Shown here: one piece after another, positions 10,650 to 21,859 of the stretch
How the letters are laid out: each line of letters starts with the position of its first letter
Numbering within the stretch: the stretch's first letter is position 1
From: Mya arenaria
Taxonomy: Eukaryota; Mollusca; Bivalvia; Myida; Myidae
Length of the DNA: 64,000 bases
Reading direction: 5' to 3'
NCBI RefSeq assembly: GCF_026914265.1
Contig: NC_069135.1
Location: 12,679,560-12,743,559, forward strand
Notes under the pieces: generated by a model
The model's database searches: none
What the model saw: only the letters and a program-made list of their open reading frames with translations
Told to the model about the DNA's origin: nothing
Made by a program: the position numbers and the translations under genes

Positions 10650-13170
10650 TAATCTATTCGTTTCTTTAACTTGACTAAGCATATTTTAGGGACTCGACTT
10701 ATGTTTGGAGATGTCTTAAGATGATTTATGAATACAGACACTGTGGTAAGGCTTAATTTAAATTATTTGGGATATGCTACAACATTAAAACCATTGAAGA
10801 TCTAAATGGTTTTGCCAAAAATCCGGAACAATCTCATTCTTTGTTCATTAAAAATGCGAATTTAATATCACGAACAAAGTCACAATCTGCAACAAGCCAA
10901 GGCGCTAACTTATGTAGTCTAGTCATGTATAAACAGATTAAAGCCTAAATGCCATCGGACCCCAATTTCTCAAACGAGCTCAGGCATGACAAGCGTAGTT
11001 TATTTCAATAAGCCAAATTTCTTACTTAATTTTACTAAATGAAAATTAGTAAAGATGGTTTCCTTTTAAAGTCAAAAAACTCTTAAGAATGTAAATATTA
11101 CGAGTTTTATATCAAAACAAAATAGCTTAGGTTTATCCTGTTATAAGGGACATACGATGTTTTGAGCAATAGGTGACAGGAGATTAGGAGCGAACACCAA
11201 ATCAAAGCTCAAACTCTTAGTATAGTATGGTGACATTGACGTTGAGCCATTAATATTCCAAATGACATTGTGCACGTGTGTTTTTCTAATGATAGAACGT
11301 ATTGACCAAAGTTTCACTGGAATCCGCCAAAATATGGAGATATGGAGCAGAAAAAAACAACAACAGAAACCCTTGACCTTCTCATTGTGACATTGAGATT
11401 TCGATGGACTGGAATGAACTGCATACTCAAATCCTGACGTAGAATCATAGCTTCATTAGTCCACTCCCCGTGAGTTCCTGTGAAGTTGCAAGGATATTTG
11501 CTAGAGTGATAATTGAGGGTGTCCCCACATCCCCTCTCGGAGTCCGGAATACCCACCTTTTTGCACCATTCAATATCAATATTGAATGAAATATCCCAAT
11601 ACTGATTTATTTTCGTTTAAACATTTGATTAAATCTATAGCTTTCTTGTTATTTCTAACATTAATCAGTAGTTACATTTTCATAGCGAGTTGGAAATAAA
11701 TACGATACGATTAACTAGTGTTGATAAGACGCTCACAGAGTGCGAAGAAAGTTTGGGACCAAAAGTTTGTACATGTAACATTTATTGCTTATACAGTATT
11801 ACTGCATTTCTTGTGAATTGTATACACCATCATTTGTAGCTACAACAGGGGACCAGGAAGTTGAGGCAATACCAGTTATATGCATGGGACGCATACTTTC
11901 TTAAGGCAGTGTATACTCAACTATACTGATATTTTTGGGTCGAAGTGTTAGATGTGTCTTTACCCACGAACCTATATAAGTATATTGCTTTAAATGTGAT
12001 GCGAGGATCGGGGGCTCTCACCGAGTAAACGTGTGTTCTTTTTGTGGACCATAGATTATATATCAAAATGTTCGCAAGGTCTGTTATTTCTGGAATTGCT
12101 ACTCATTTAGTTCGATACCGATGAGAAGCTAAGAAATCCAAAGAGGCCAACAAAACACCAAACTTTAGCGAGTATTGTTTGCTTATTTCATTAATACATT
12201 TGAGTTACCAATGATATTCACACCACCTTATATTCAAGACGTTATATAAGCAATGCGATATAAGTGTACTTTATTAATATCTATTTTCTTTTCAATTAAT
12301 TACCTAAACTATGCTTAACTAGAGCTATCACTTATGATTTATACCCCCGAACATACGAAATGGCAGTGAACTATTTGGAAATCGCCATCGCATCTAAAAT
12401 GACAATGCTGTATATAGAGTAATGGCTATTGTACATTGCACTTCCTCTAATTGTGCTTTGCCATTGTATGAAGTTTAATTAAATTCCATTTAGTAGCTTT
12501 CAAAGTATGCCCCGGAAAATAATATAATAACAAATGGCAATAACTCTGTAATTGGCCAAACATGTTAATGATCTTGTTCACCGCACTTTTTGTCTTTTTA
12601 CTTTACCATTGTATGAAGTTTCAATCAATTTAATCCAGTAGTTATTTTGTTTTGTCATTACAAAAATGGACTACTAAAAATCAATAAAGGGCAACAACTA
12701 TAACCAAATTGCAGATATAGAGAAGCGAAGAGTACGGAATACAGTACGGGTAATGCTAATGAATGGGTAACGTAAAGATTAGTCTGGAGTTCCTTCCCCT
12801 TTCTGCTAAGCAAACTGTATGATTAGATGCCGGGAACCAGAACATATACGTCCGAGGTTGTTTTTGGAAAAAATGGCCGAGGAGCTCCGAATGCATAAAA
12901 TCGGGATAAAAATCCGAGGTTGTCCGAAAATGTTTACCAACGCAACGATTTAATTTTCGCATGATTTCAATCTTTGGTAAGATCAGCTGACTTTCGAGTT
13001 GCTACTGAAATTTTTGTTTGTTTCTACACACACATATGTATTCAATTATTACCATTGTCATTGACTTCCTGTTATAAGTTATATCTTGACAGTTGTATGA
13101 AAGAAAGGATTGACATTCGCAATAGAGCAACATATGATCTATACATGTCTCTTTTAGTATTTATACATAA
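10650..13170. other. Intergenic; degenerate repeats and one exon-like frame, no recognised gene
   Basis: No gene was identified. A minus-strand frame at 11314-11556 contains CGDTLNYHSSKYPCNFTG, which looks protein-like but matches nothing I know. At about 12440-12720 there are two degenerate ~150-bp copies marked by gccattgtatgaagttt, a motif common in molluscan interspersed repeats. Confidence 0.5.
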
Positions 13171-13176
13171 ATATAA

Positions 13177-13519
13177 TGCACCAGTCAGTTGTAACCAAGG
13201 CCCCCCCCCCCCCCCCCAGGTCCAGGTGATAGCAGAGACTTTTACATTCAGTCCAGCCAATCCCAAGTAAAATCTTCAACCTGCAGGAACAAACTGCTGG
13301 TAAAATCCCAGCCAAATGCCGGCGCATCCCGGAAACATCATAGTGAAGGCCCATTCCGGAAACATCATAGTGAAGGCCCATTCCCTGCTGTTTTCAGCTT
13401 GAAAACAAAACCAACGCATTCACTTGGCAATGCAGAGCCACCTGGTTGGTCAAAACATGGCCCATTACCCCTGGAATACCCCTGGACCTGGGGTGCCATG
13501 GTTACAATTGACTGGTGCA
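13177..13519. mobile_element. DNA-transposon MITE with ~40-bp terminal inverted repeats
   Basis: The left end tgcaccagtcagttgtaacc is the inverse of the right end ggttacaattgactggtgca with one mismatch. The match continues inward through a (C)n tract on the left and ccaggtccagg/cctggacctgg. The inside carries a 27-bp tandem duplication (ccggaaacatcatagtgaag, about 13329-13382). No transposase is present. The target duplication is unclear, possibly TA or ATA. Superfamily not assigned. Confidence 0.75.
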
Positions 13520-13776
13520 TAAGGTATGCATAAAATGTCTTCCGGGCTTGCTCAAATTCTGAATTTTATATAGCAGAGCTTGTTCAAAAATTTGATGCCA
13601 AGTTATAGTATATGAATTCGGGCTTGTTCATCCAAAAGTCTAATTTCAATGACTGACTAAGGAGTTAAAGGAAAAAGGACAAGTCGAGATCTGTGTTAAT
13701 TTGGCTGCAACCAACAACTGATGGAACGCTACCACTGTGCTTAACTTACTGAGCTAACAAGGCTGATGGTTCCCAC

Positions 13777-14158
13777 TAGTGTTGGGAAGCGGTTGCAATT
13801 TTACTTTCGATGATCGGTTTCACTCAAGTAACCGATTATCGATAGTACAATCGGTTTTTAAAATACTAGATAGTACCTGAGTTGTAGTTTTATTCATGAA
13901 CAGTATTAAACTCTTAATCATTATATGCATACCTTATGTCTATGATTGAAGTTATTAAGTGTTGTTGTATAAAAAATAGTTCATTTTCTTGCTCATTGTG
14001 GCTTTCATCAGCCATTTTGTTAAAGATAACATCTAAACACTAACTAATATTTTTGTTTTTTCTTCGATAATCGATTATAACTAAATACTATCGATTGTCG
14101 CCGATTTTAGGCCGAACCAATTGATTTTCGATTATAATCGATCATCGGAACATCACTA
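13777..14158. mobile_element. hAT-type MITE with perfect 8-bp target site duplication
   Basis: The element runs from tagtgttggg to catcacta, 382 bp, and is flanked on both sides by gttcccac (13769-13776 and 14159-14166). Eight-base duplications and TAGTG/CAGTG-type ends are the signature of the hAT superfamily. The inside is rich in cgataatcgattata-like palindromic pieces and has no coding capacity. The intact duplication suggests a fairly recent insertion, just upstream of the EFCAB12 coding region. Confidence 0.85.
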
Positions 14159-14243
14159 GTTCCCACCAAACAAAATATGGATGTAAATGATCTTTGAGAT
14201 AAATGAATATTATTTTTTTCACAACTACAGGTTTCAAGGGAGA

Positions 14244-14303
14244 TGTGAATGATTTTTGACAGTACTTGATCAATGTGAATGATTTTTGACAGTACTTGAT
14301 CAT
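14244..14303. repeat. 30-bp tandem duplication
   Basis: Two adjacent near-identical copies beginning tgtgaatgatttttgacagt lie just before the first EFCAB12 coding exon. Confidence 0.9.
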
Positions 14304-14335
14304 TGTTTAATCCCTATAAATATGTGTCATTTCAG

Positions 14336-17300
14336 AATCACAAAAATATGCCACCTCATAGGAGAAGGCGCCATGGTGGGCCAGCAGAGGACCTCACGGA
14401 TGCTGACATCAGCTTTCCCCTAGCTCGTCTGTTTGACAGGTTCAACCTTGACCACATACCGGAGCGCAAACGGATGGAGGAGTTTGAACACAGAGATTTA
14501 GCACACATAAAGCATTACAAGGCAGCAGTCAAAATTTTTGGTGGTCCCTTGAGCCGTAAAAGAGTAATGGTTGCACCACCTATGGAAACACCTATGAAGC
14601 ATAGACTTGGTTTATATGCAGACAAAAAGCCAAGTCCACCTTCACTTCAGCTTAATAATGAATTAAAACCACAAATACCATTTGAGAGACCAGAACCTGA
14701 TGAAATTGTGGCTGCAAGACAGTACAGAGAACGTGAGGACAACTATAAATCTTGGTTTAAAGACAGACAAAAATTCAGAGGTGATTTGGAAAATATGGGT
14801 TTAAATACTGAGTGGTTATCAAAGAAACCAAATAAAACTGCTCTTGAGAAGAGAGTTTTTAGACAGCTTCAGGATGATGAAAATAAAAAAGTAATTGAGC
14901 ACGCACCACATGAAATTACTGAGGAGATTTCAAAGGAAACCTCATATGACTCTGACACAAGCAGTATTCCAAATTTAAAAATGCCTGCACCTCTAGGGCT
15001 TAAAATCTTAGACCAACATTTAAAAGAGCAGAAATTGCGCCTCATCGATCTGTTTACTTCGACAGATAAAAACAAAGATTGGAAAATTTCAAGGGAAGAA
15101 TTTATAAAAATCTGTAATGAGGTATGATCAGTTTGTCTTATAAGTCTTATAATACTTTGAATTCAATTTGATTAAAACTTATTTACAATTGCAAGTATCA
15201 AAATAAATAATAATACGTAAAAACATCCGGCTTCATATAAGACACACATTCAATGAAAGAATCAAGTTTATGTAATTAAAGTGAAATTTTAAAGGAAATC
15301 CCTCGTTTGACTTTAATTTCCAGAAGAAGATCCCGATCTCAACAGGCCTCCTGGAAGACATGCTGATCTCACTCGACATGAACTTGGATGAGGAGCTTGA
15401 TTACAAGGAGATGGCACGTGGGATGGAGCTGGCACGCCGGGAGAAACGTGAGGACAGAAGAAAAGAGCTTTCAAGGGAGGCAACAAGCATCAGCCAGAAA
15501 TCGGGTATTCCCAATGCCTTACAAAGACAAATATTTGTGCCTTTTCAAATTTATATTATTGCAGTTTGTCTATGTTTAACTCTCAATAATTTTATTGTAC
15601 TTTTTTGTAGTTCTGCATTTTGTCCAGTGTTTATATCCAGCATTTATTCAACCAGGGTCTGGATCCAGTGAGCAGGGTCAGGGTGACAAGCCTCCAACCC
15701 CCAGGTCATCTGGCAGCCGATCAAACAAGACCACTAAAATCAGTGACCCTAACACCCCAAACTCATCCAACCACTCCAGGAGACAGAAGCTCGACAAACA
15801 GGAAACATTTGGGTCCCCAAAGAACCAGTCCATTACCTCCTCTAAGAGTAAGGGCACTGTTAAGTCTGGCTATGGGCATGATGGGTCAAGGTCACTGGCA
15901 GGGTCACCTTCCCTGCTCGAGCCCCCGGCTAAAGACACCAGGCAGGAGAGGCTGGTATTGAACACTGAGGAGGAGATGGTGGACCTTAGGAAGAGGGACA
16001 GAGAAGGGCTAAAGGGATACAATGCAAAGGTAGAAAGGAACAGCTATGTCTTAATTTTGTTTACCTCTATTAGAGTCTAAGGAAAGAAGTTTCCATATGC
16101 ATTAATTTTGTGAATTATTTGAAAAATTATTGATTTACAGTATTAAACCATTTTTGAATAGTTATTGGACATAACATACAGGAAAATGGTAACAAATTAA
16201 CGTACGTGTATATTGTTCATTTAATGATGTGTTATTTAATATGTTTACAAATATTTATATTTAGTTTGGTACTTATCTGCAAATACACACACCATATTGC
16301 ACCTTTGTTCTGCTATCCCAGCTGGAGGGAACACCTGCGACAATCCTGACTGGGAACAGGGCCATAGATGACCACTCCATGAACTCCACCCTGGTTGGTG
16401 ATGTGGGTGTCATGGTGGATAAATTCAGGCAGAAACGACTCCAGGAGTTCTTCTCCATTCAACGTCTTTGTGAGGAACATGATATCAATCTGTCAGAGAA
16501 ACTGCTTGAGAGGGGTTTGTTTTTTCCATTGATTCGGCATTAGATGTGATCAATTTTTAATAGAAATAACTTACAAATGTTAAATCTCTAAGCGTTATTG
16601 ATAAAAAGAATGAATTTTGCAATGAATATTCATATAAAGTACTTTTTGTAATTGTTTGGAGATGTTTTCCAATCTCAATCACATGTAAATAAGTAAGGAA
16701 CATTTGAAGAACTTTGCCATAATGTATTACAGGAATGTTTTTCAGAATGTAAAATTTCTTTGTTGAGGAACACTTTCTTTTCACATTAGGTTTAGCTTAA
16801 TTGAAGAAGTAAGTGACAAGCTGTTAATGTGTATTTCATCTGTTGATTATAGATGTTGGCATTGCATGCAGTATATCTTTTAATTCTTCACTTATTAAAA
16901 TTTGTTGTTCGGAATGATTTGTTTTGTTTCTTTGTGTTGTTCTTTAAACATTATTTTATTACTGTATATGCTGAGCAGTATGAAGTTAATAAAACGGTTC
17001 AGTTACTTTACTTTCTTAGCATTTCTGTTTAAGTCTTTTAAATTTTGTGTTAGTTATATAAGAAATATAATTTTGTTATTTTTTGTAAAGTAACTTTTTA
17101 TACCATGTTCAAAAATGGCCCTACATGTATATGGATGTTTTTTTAAATTTATATTGCATATTATTTTTCATTTTGCTAGTTCTACTGTATCCACCCGACA
17201 AGCCACACTCGGGTCTTCGGAAGGTTCGTCACCCAGACTCTGCTCCTCTTGTGTCCTCACACTTTGCTGATAAGGCAAAACGACCACGCACCCCAATAGA

Positions 17301-18316
17301 GGTTAAACACAAGGACAAGGTCAGGAGGTCAAAGAGCGGGAAGCTGATGATTGACAGTCGCCACAAGTATCCAGACAGCAAGCGTGTTTATGCTGAAGGA
17401 TATAAGCAGAACCTCTCCACTGGACGTGCTGTGATCAGGCGCAGGGTTGACTGCTGGATGACATTTGAAGCATATGAAAGACTGACCAGGTATGAATAGA
17501 GACAAATTTACACCTTCAGTTTAAGCATGATTAATTACCATACAGCTTGTCAGTTTTTTAAAGAAAAAAGTTAACCTAAATGAATTTTCATGGCCATGAT
17601 GCTTTTTGTCAATGACCTTGTCATAGTCATGCAACAACTGTAATGTTGGCCAGATCCGTCAAACTTGGTTACTTTTTATTAAACAAGTTTAAACTGATTC
17701 ATATTTATATGATTCATTAAGTTAAATGAAGTCGCATCACTCTGGTTTAACATGTTGAGTTACTAATAAGAATGGACCACCTGCAGTTGTGGGCTCTTGT
17801 TTCGTTTTCACGTGATTTTATTTATTTATTGTTGTTAACTATAAAGCTTCTTGATATATTTAACATAATTCTAAAGACATTATGTATTAATAGTATTATA
17901 TATATAATGTCTTTAGAAATGTATTAATTTAATACATCTTGTCACTACATTATTTCAAGATAATAATGATGAAAAGTCATCAATACAAGAAGGAAAACAA
18001 AAAATACAAACATACTAAAAGTATAAAGAAGTGTTTGGTTGTTTTTAGGCACCTTGCAGTGCGGTACCAACATCTGCATGGCATGTCAGGGGATAATGCA
18101 TTCTGGCCTGGTCACCTGTTGGACAAGATGCGTCTGTGCATGCCCCCGTATGACAAGCCTCACGGACGGGACACTGAGGCCGCATTGTTCTCCCGCAAAC
18201 ATCGCACACCAGCTGTCAACTATGGCTACGAACCTGTGGATGTGTGGCCAACAAATAGTGACAATTATACACAGATTGGCATCCATGACCACTTCAGGAA
18301 CAAGACCATTATTTAG
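14336..18316 (+). CDS. EFCAB12: EF-hand protein, probably EFCAB12; six coding exons, 699 residues
   Basis: Exons are 14336-15121 (ATG at 14348, MPPHRRRRHGG), 15324-15504, 15656-16029, 16322-16514, 17180-17489 and 18049-18316 (TAG). All phases join and the total is 2100 nt. An acceptor just before 14336 implies an upstream 5' UTR exon. Two paired EF-hands are complete. Loop 1, DKNKDWKISREE (about residues 240-251), and loop 2, DMNLDEELDYKE (about 276-287), both have acidic or oxygen ligands at positions 1, 3, 5, 9 and 12, and an exon boundary separates them. A low-complexity Ser/Pro/Lys region follows, then a basic segment and a conserved C-terminal part (VDCWMTFEAYERL, FWPGHLLDKMRL). The order (helical N-terminus, EF pair, conserved tail) suggests EFCAB12, a poorly characterised animal EF-hand protein. 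The gene is certain; the name is moderate, from memory. Exon 3 has three in-frame acceptors. Confidence 0.8.
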
Positions 18317-18389
18317 ATTTTGTTTCACTTTGTTATGTTTATGTCCCTGTTAATTTGTGCTCTTGTTGGTTTTGTTTAGTTTTATGCAA

Positions 18390-18395
18390 ATTAAA
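18390..18395 (+). terminator. Candidate poly(A) signal of EFCAB12
   Basis: ATTAAA lies 74 bases after the stop codon. AATAAA-type alternatives lie further on, at about 18520-18545. Confidence 0.35.
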
Positions 18396-18399
18396 GCAT

Positions 18400-19734
18400 C
18401 CTGTGATATTTTTTTACTGACATTAAGCCATCTGAAAAATACATAATTTAAAACACAAGAATCATGCATTAACCATGAATTTTTTACTTGTATTGAAATG
18501 GAAAGAAACAAAAAATTGCAATAAATTACATTGTGAAATAAAATATTAAATGTTTCCAAGCCAACAAACAACCAGAAAAATCGACCGGTCCTCAACATTT
18601 TTTTGTGCGGTAAATGTGTGATGATATAATGATCAACACTGACTGAGGTTCGAACACAAAAAAGCTCTGTTTCCACATAATTCTGGCCATATTTGTTCTC
18701 GTACATTTTGAAGTTTTGCAAAGAAGGCTGTGATTTGAACATTAGAATTCAGTCAAATTAAAATATTAAGTACTGAGTGCATTTAAAACCAAATAAAATA
18801 AATGCGCTCAGAAAGCAATTCCATTTCAAATGAAACCATTTTTACCAACATTATATGGATTCACAGGGCAATTAAACTTAACATAATGGTCCTACTGTAT
18901 AAGAAAACATCAGAGAACTTGCATTTTTATTGGCCTGAAAAAAATCCCTGATAAGCAAATACAGGTCTTTTAGAAAAAAAAACCCAAACACAGTCAAATG
19001 TTTTGACAAAGCCTTAGTATCGATGTTGCCTGGGTCATCATTGTTTAATTGCATGTTGGTTGGTTTGTCGTTCCATGGGTAGACCAAAGCTTGTCCAAGT
19101 GGAGGTTGGAGGTTGGGGATGACCAGTAGATGACCCCTATTGATTTCATCCTATTTGGGTCAAAGGGCAAGGTTACAGTAGACCAAAGCGTGTCTGAGTG
19201 ATAACTCAACAATTCCTGGACCTATGATAATCAAACTTAACATTTTAGTGATTTAGTGGTCATCGGGTCAAAGGTCAAAGTCATATTGAGCTTGAATGTG
19301 AAAAGGTTGTCAGAGTGATAACTCGACAATGCCTGCACCCATGGCCCTCAAACTTGACTTGGGGGTGGGGCCTCAGACCAGAAGATGACCCCTATTGAGT
19401 GCCTGCACCCATGGCCCTCAAACCTGACACTTGATTACCCCTATTGATTTTGAGGTCACAGGGTCAAAGGTCAAGATTTCAACTCATACCGGTATTTGTC
19501 ATTAAAATTTATGTCATATTTACTTATTCCTTGCTGCTAACATCTGAACATGATTAAAAACTGTACCTACTATCCTCAAACCTTGAATGGTCATAATCTT
19601 AAAACTGCCTGGAAGGCATCCAATATCAAATGACAAATCAGCTGTCAATTCAGTCCATGCATATTTCATTCAATTGTCCAAATATGCCTGACAAAATGGT
19701 GCTCATTGGGGCATAACTTTTGACAAACATGTTT
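18400..19734. other. Intergenic; degenerate interspersed repeat, no gene
   Basis: Nothing coding was recognised. From about 19080 to 19500 there are about three degenerate copies of a ~140-160-bp unit marked by gtcaaaggtcaag, gataactcaacaatt/cgacaatgcctgc and ccctattgatttt. This is the internal repeat type seen in many molluscan interspersed elements. No ends were identified. Confidence 0.55.
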
Positions 19735-20746
19735 TAGTGGCCGATCCAGGACTTCCTAAATGGGGGGGGGGGGGGGGGGGGCACAACTAATAATAAACAT
19801 ATCAAATTTGTTTTGAATGCATTATTTTAATCATATAATGACATGGAATTAACATTTGTCTTCACTGTCAATGATGTTTGGCAGATCAATTGAATTAAAA
19901 AGATACCATTTACTGATCTAAGATAAACCTTTCAAAAAAACAACAACGATATCTTGCCGGTTTGGGGAATCGAAACACAGTCGACGGATTAACAGGTTAA
20001 GTCGTTAACCACTCGTCCACCTGAGACACACACATATGCTGTTGAATAAATGCTATATAAACCTACAGTATATGGATTGTACTCAATGATACTGTAGGTA
20101 CTTCGGATGCCATTGTCATTTAAGTTAACTGAAGTAAAAACAACTTGACAACAAATTCCAAAAAGGGTTTCAAATAAATTATAATGTATTAATTTACAAA
20201 GGCTTTAGCATAATTCTGAGAACTAGACGATAATAAAGGCCGAAATGGAAAGTTTCAAGGCGGCAACGTTTTGAATTTAAACCTTTGTTAGATGCACGTC
20301 ATGCACACACATATCTTGTTGACATACAATGACATTATTAAAAGCAATGACGATCATATCATGTGTACATGTTAACAGTTTAAAACAACTTATATTTCTG
20401 GTATATGATATATTCTGAAAACAGTAACCTTACGCGTATGACTGCAGCCATATATTATTTGTCTACTTTTAATCAGCTGCCTGTGTGAAATGCGGAGCCA
20501 ATTTTTCATTATGGAATGTTCGGGCCCCGATGTCATTTTCAAGAGACTTTTTCGTATCGTATACTATATTCTACTTGATTATCAGGTTCAACTGTTTATT
20601 TGCTCAAATGCTTCTATAAAATTTAATTTGTGCCAAAACAACTTATTTGTACAGTTAAATCAATAAAGATGTGCCCCAAAAAACATTCCTTGCCGGCCGC
20701 TGGGGGAGCACTGGCCCTCTGTGCCCCACTGGTAGATCCGCCACTG
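19735..20746. mobile_element. hAT-like non-autonomous DNA transposon, ~1 kb
   Basis: The left end agtggccgatccagg is inversely matched by the right end gatccgccactg (reverse complement cagtggcggatc). Both ends continue into G-rich tracts (poly-G at about 19764-19780; gtgccccact and tgggggagca near the right end). Ends of the cagtggcggatc type occur on hAT-like elements in many animals. I could not find a matching 8-bp target duplication, so the family call is tentative. A tRNA-like sequence lies inside on the minus strand. Confidence 0.55.
19957..20036 (-). repeat. tRNA-like (SINE head) sequence inside the 19.7-20.7 kb element
   Basis: Read on the minus strand, ggtggacgagtggttaac resembles an A box and gtttcgattcc a B box (consensus GGTTCGANTCC), about 40 bases apart. 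This is the layout of an RNA polymerase III promoter. It does not fold into an obvious complete tRNA, so a SINE head or tRNA relic is more likely than a working tRNA gene. Confidence 0.4.
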
Positions 20747-21048
20747 TCTCTTGTTTAAATAAAACTTGGTATATGTTTGTCAGAGACAATTCACACACAT
20801 TATATAAAGCCTTAACTGTAGCTCGAACAATTGTTGAGTTATGCCCCCTTATTAAAAATAACAGACGAGCATTAGCATTGGCTCAGCAGCACTCAGTGTA
20901 CCATCTTTTACCCAATACACTGGAAGCTATGGTTCTGATGCCTGATTGTTTTCTGAGATACCTATGACAGTCTGAGGGCTATCTGTGTGCGGCCATTGAA
21001 AATAATTGAGAAGCATGGCTGTTGTGTGTTTGCTGATGATGCAAAAAT

Positions 21049-21054
21049 AGATGA

Positions 21055-21088
<34 letters not shown>

Positions 21089-21093
21089 GATGG

Positions 21094-21126
<33 letters not shown>

Positions 21127-21132
21127 CGAGGG

Positions 21133-21187
<55 letters not shown>

Positions 21188-21255
21188 AACGATGATGATG
21201 ATGATGACGATGATGATGAGGAGGAGGATGAGAATGATGACGACGACGACGACAA
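21049..21255. repeat. GAT/GGT/GAC trinucleotide microsatellite, ~200 bp
   Basis: An interrupted run of gat with some ggt, gac and gag units. It gives long poly-Asp, poly-Met and poly-Ser/Ile frames on both strands that have no exon context. Confidence 0.95.
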
Positions 21256-21859
21256 ACATATGACCTGTAACGATATTAACATTCGTCACATAAACAATCC
21301 GCGGTTTTAAGGTTTTGTTATTGTTATTGTTTCATGTAATAAAATGTTTCTTGAAACTCGTTTTAATTTTAATTAGCTATATAAAGAAAAATACATAGCT
21401 GACTCATAGGATCAACCCGCTTTATTGGTAACTTGATCAGATTTTGACCACTTTTTGTTTGTCATTTTACACATATTCGGATACTTTTATTTCGGATACA
21501 AATACATGAAATAGATTTTTTTTATATAATTATATGATTGAAGATGTTAGGCAGAGGTCACATTAGCCACAATAATTCGCGTTTAGGGAACTTTTTTTAC
21601 ATTTGTATATTTATTTTGTTCCCTAATTCCCACAAGTCGACATTTTAAACAAATGTAGAATCCAGCATAAGTAGTTACTCCAGAATATTTAACAATGCAT
21701 TGATAAATAAAAACAAAAAAAGTTACAATTAAATTATTTTTAGCCAATACTTTCTGTTATTACACTTAAGTGTTTCATGAAACTCTAATTCAGATCGACT
21801 TTGGTCAACAAGCATCACCATTTTGGAACTATCTAGCAGGTGCCCAGTTATCTTTACGC

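Noticed and set aside
13072-13381. Frames with poly-Pro or poly-Gly
   Set aside because: They come from the C homopolymer in the left end of a MITE.
18086-18328. Minus-strand frame over the last EFCAB12 exon
   Set aside because: It is antisense to a well-supported coding exon.
19735-20746. An 8-bp target duplication for the hAT-like element
   Set aside because: The flanks (acatgttt and tctcttgt) do not match, so the family call was kept tentative.
20927-21310. Long frames of poly-Asp, poly-Met, poly-Ser and poly-Ile
   Set aside because: They are translations of the GAT microsatellite and exist in nearly every frame on both strands.
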